Shown here one piece after another: positions 31,684 through 31,764 of a DNA stretch of 31,764 nt. The notes below the pieces were generated by a model that worked only from the letters and a program-made list of their open reading frames with translations, did not search any database and was not told the origin of the DNA. Made by a program: the position numbers and the translations under genes. Origin of the DNA: Nitrospinota bacterium. Its GTDB lineage: Bacteria; Nitrospirota; Thermodesulfovibrionia; Thermodesulfovibrionales; UBA1546. Each line of letters starts with the position of its first letter. The first letter of the stretch is position 1. The stretch covers positions 1 to 31,764 of the forward strand of contig JAHILQ010000287.1 in assembly GCA_018896985.1 (NCBI GenBank), given 5' to 3'.

Positions 31684-31764
31684 TTGAAAAAGCAGCCACT
31701 AAAACCAAACGGCAAAAATATCGAGATTGCACTTGAGCTTCTCGAACTCTCCTTAACCCTGAAA
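31684..31764 (+). CDS. hypothetical protein, 5' end only
   Basis: An open frame from a TTG at 31684 runs to the right edge (27 codons: KKQPLKPNGKNIEIALELLE...). AGAGGTG precedes the TTG, and TATAAT at 31655-31660 with a weak -35 (TTTATC, 17 bp away) may be the promoter. Too short for a family call. Confidence 0.45.
   Translation, partial: MKKQPLKPNGKNIEIALELLELSLTLK

Overview
This AT-rich window comes from a bacterial chromosome, probably an uncultured Nitrospirota or deltaproteobacterial-type organism. That is a weak inference from protein flavour, from TTG/GTG/ATG starts behind strong AGGAGG sites, and from sigma-54 regulation. Almost everything lies on the minus strand. A conserved housekeeping backbone (smc, csp, greB, ruvA-ruvB-ychF) is interrupted by blocks of accessory and defence genes, with many short gene remnants at the joints. 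No rRNA, tRNA, CRISPR array or intact insertion sequence was seen.

Layout: (1) 1-8500 holds a two-component cassette. It has a giant TPR histidine kinase, an NtrC-type sigma-54 response regulator, and downstream a two-gene operon for a four-helix membrane coiled-coil protein and a partner that runs off the left edge. Both the kinase and the membrane operon have a sigma-54 type -24/-12 element preceded by two copies of the same 13-bp palindrome, TCTAAAWWWTAGA, at near-identical distances (centres about -95 and -116). This points to one self-contained, autoregulated regulon. (2) 8500-9712 holds relics (including a trpC 3' end) and an MntA/HepT toxin-antitoxin pair. (3) 9769-12525 is ychF, ruvB and ruvA; ruvB carries a palindromic insertion in its N-terminal codons. 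(4) 12580-20158 is a probable defence operon: an XRE/ImmA-IrrE metallopeptidase regulator, a DUF4411 PIN protein, a DUF559-like nuclease fused to a RecQ-type helicase, a coiled-coil protein, and a frameshifted YhcG-type nuclease. (5) 20210-25796 has an orphan antitoxin, smc (with a 7-bp tandem repeat in its hinge), a small TPR lipoprotein-like or secreted protein, a cold-shock protein and greB. (6) 25862-26523 holds a plus-strand type II TA pair. (7) 26531-30587 holds a NERD protein, a type II restriction-modification pair and four accessory genes, one of them a winged-helix/nuclease-like protein. (8) 30698-31764 holds a methyltransferase relic, a second nucleotidyltransferase with a truncated HEPN partner, and the start of one more gene.

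Two candidates for an undescribed system stand out. The first is the sigma-54/TPR-kinase regulon driving the membrane coiled-coil operon; its regulatory DNA is internally consistent at two independent promoters. The second is the ImmA-PIN-(DUF559-RecQ)-coiled-coil operon. A recurring structural theme is that accessory genes are bracketed by duplicated fragments of restriction or methyltransferase 3' ends, which suggests gene exchange by recombination at these remnants.
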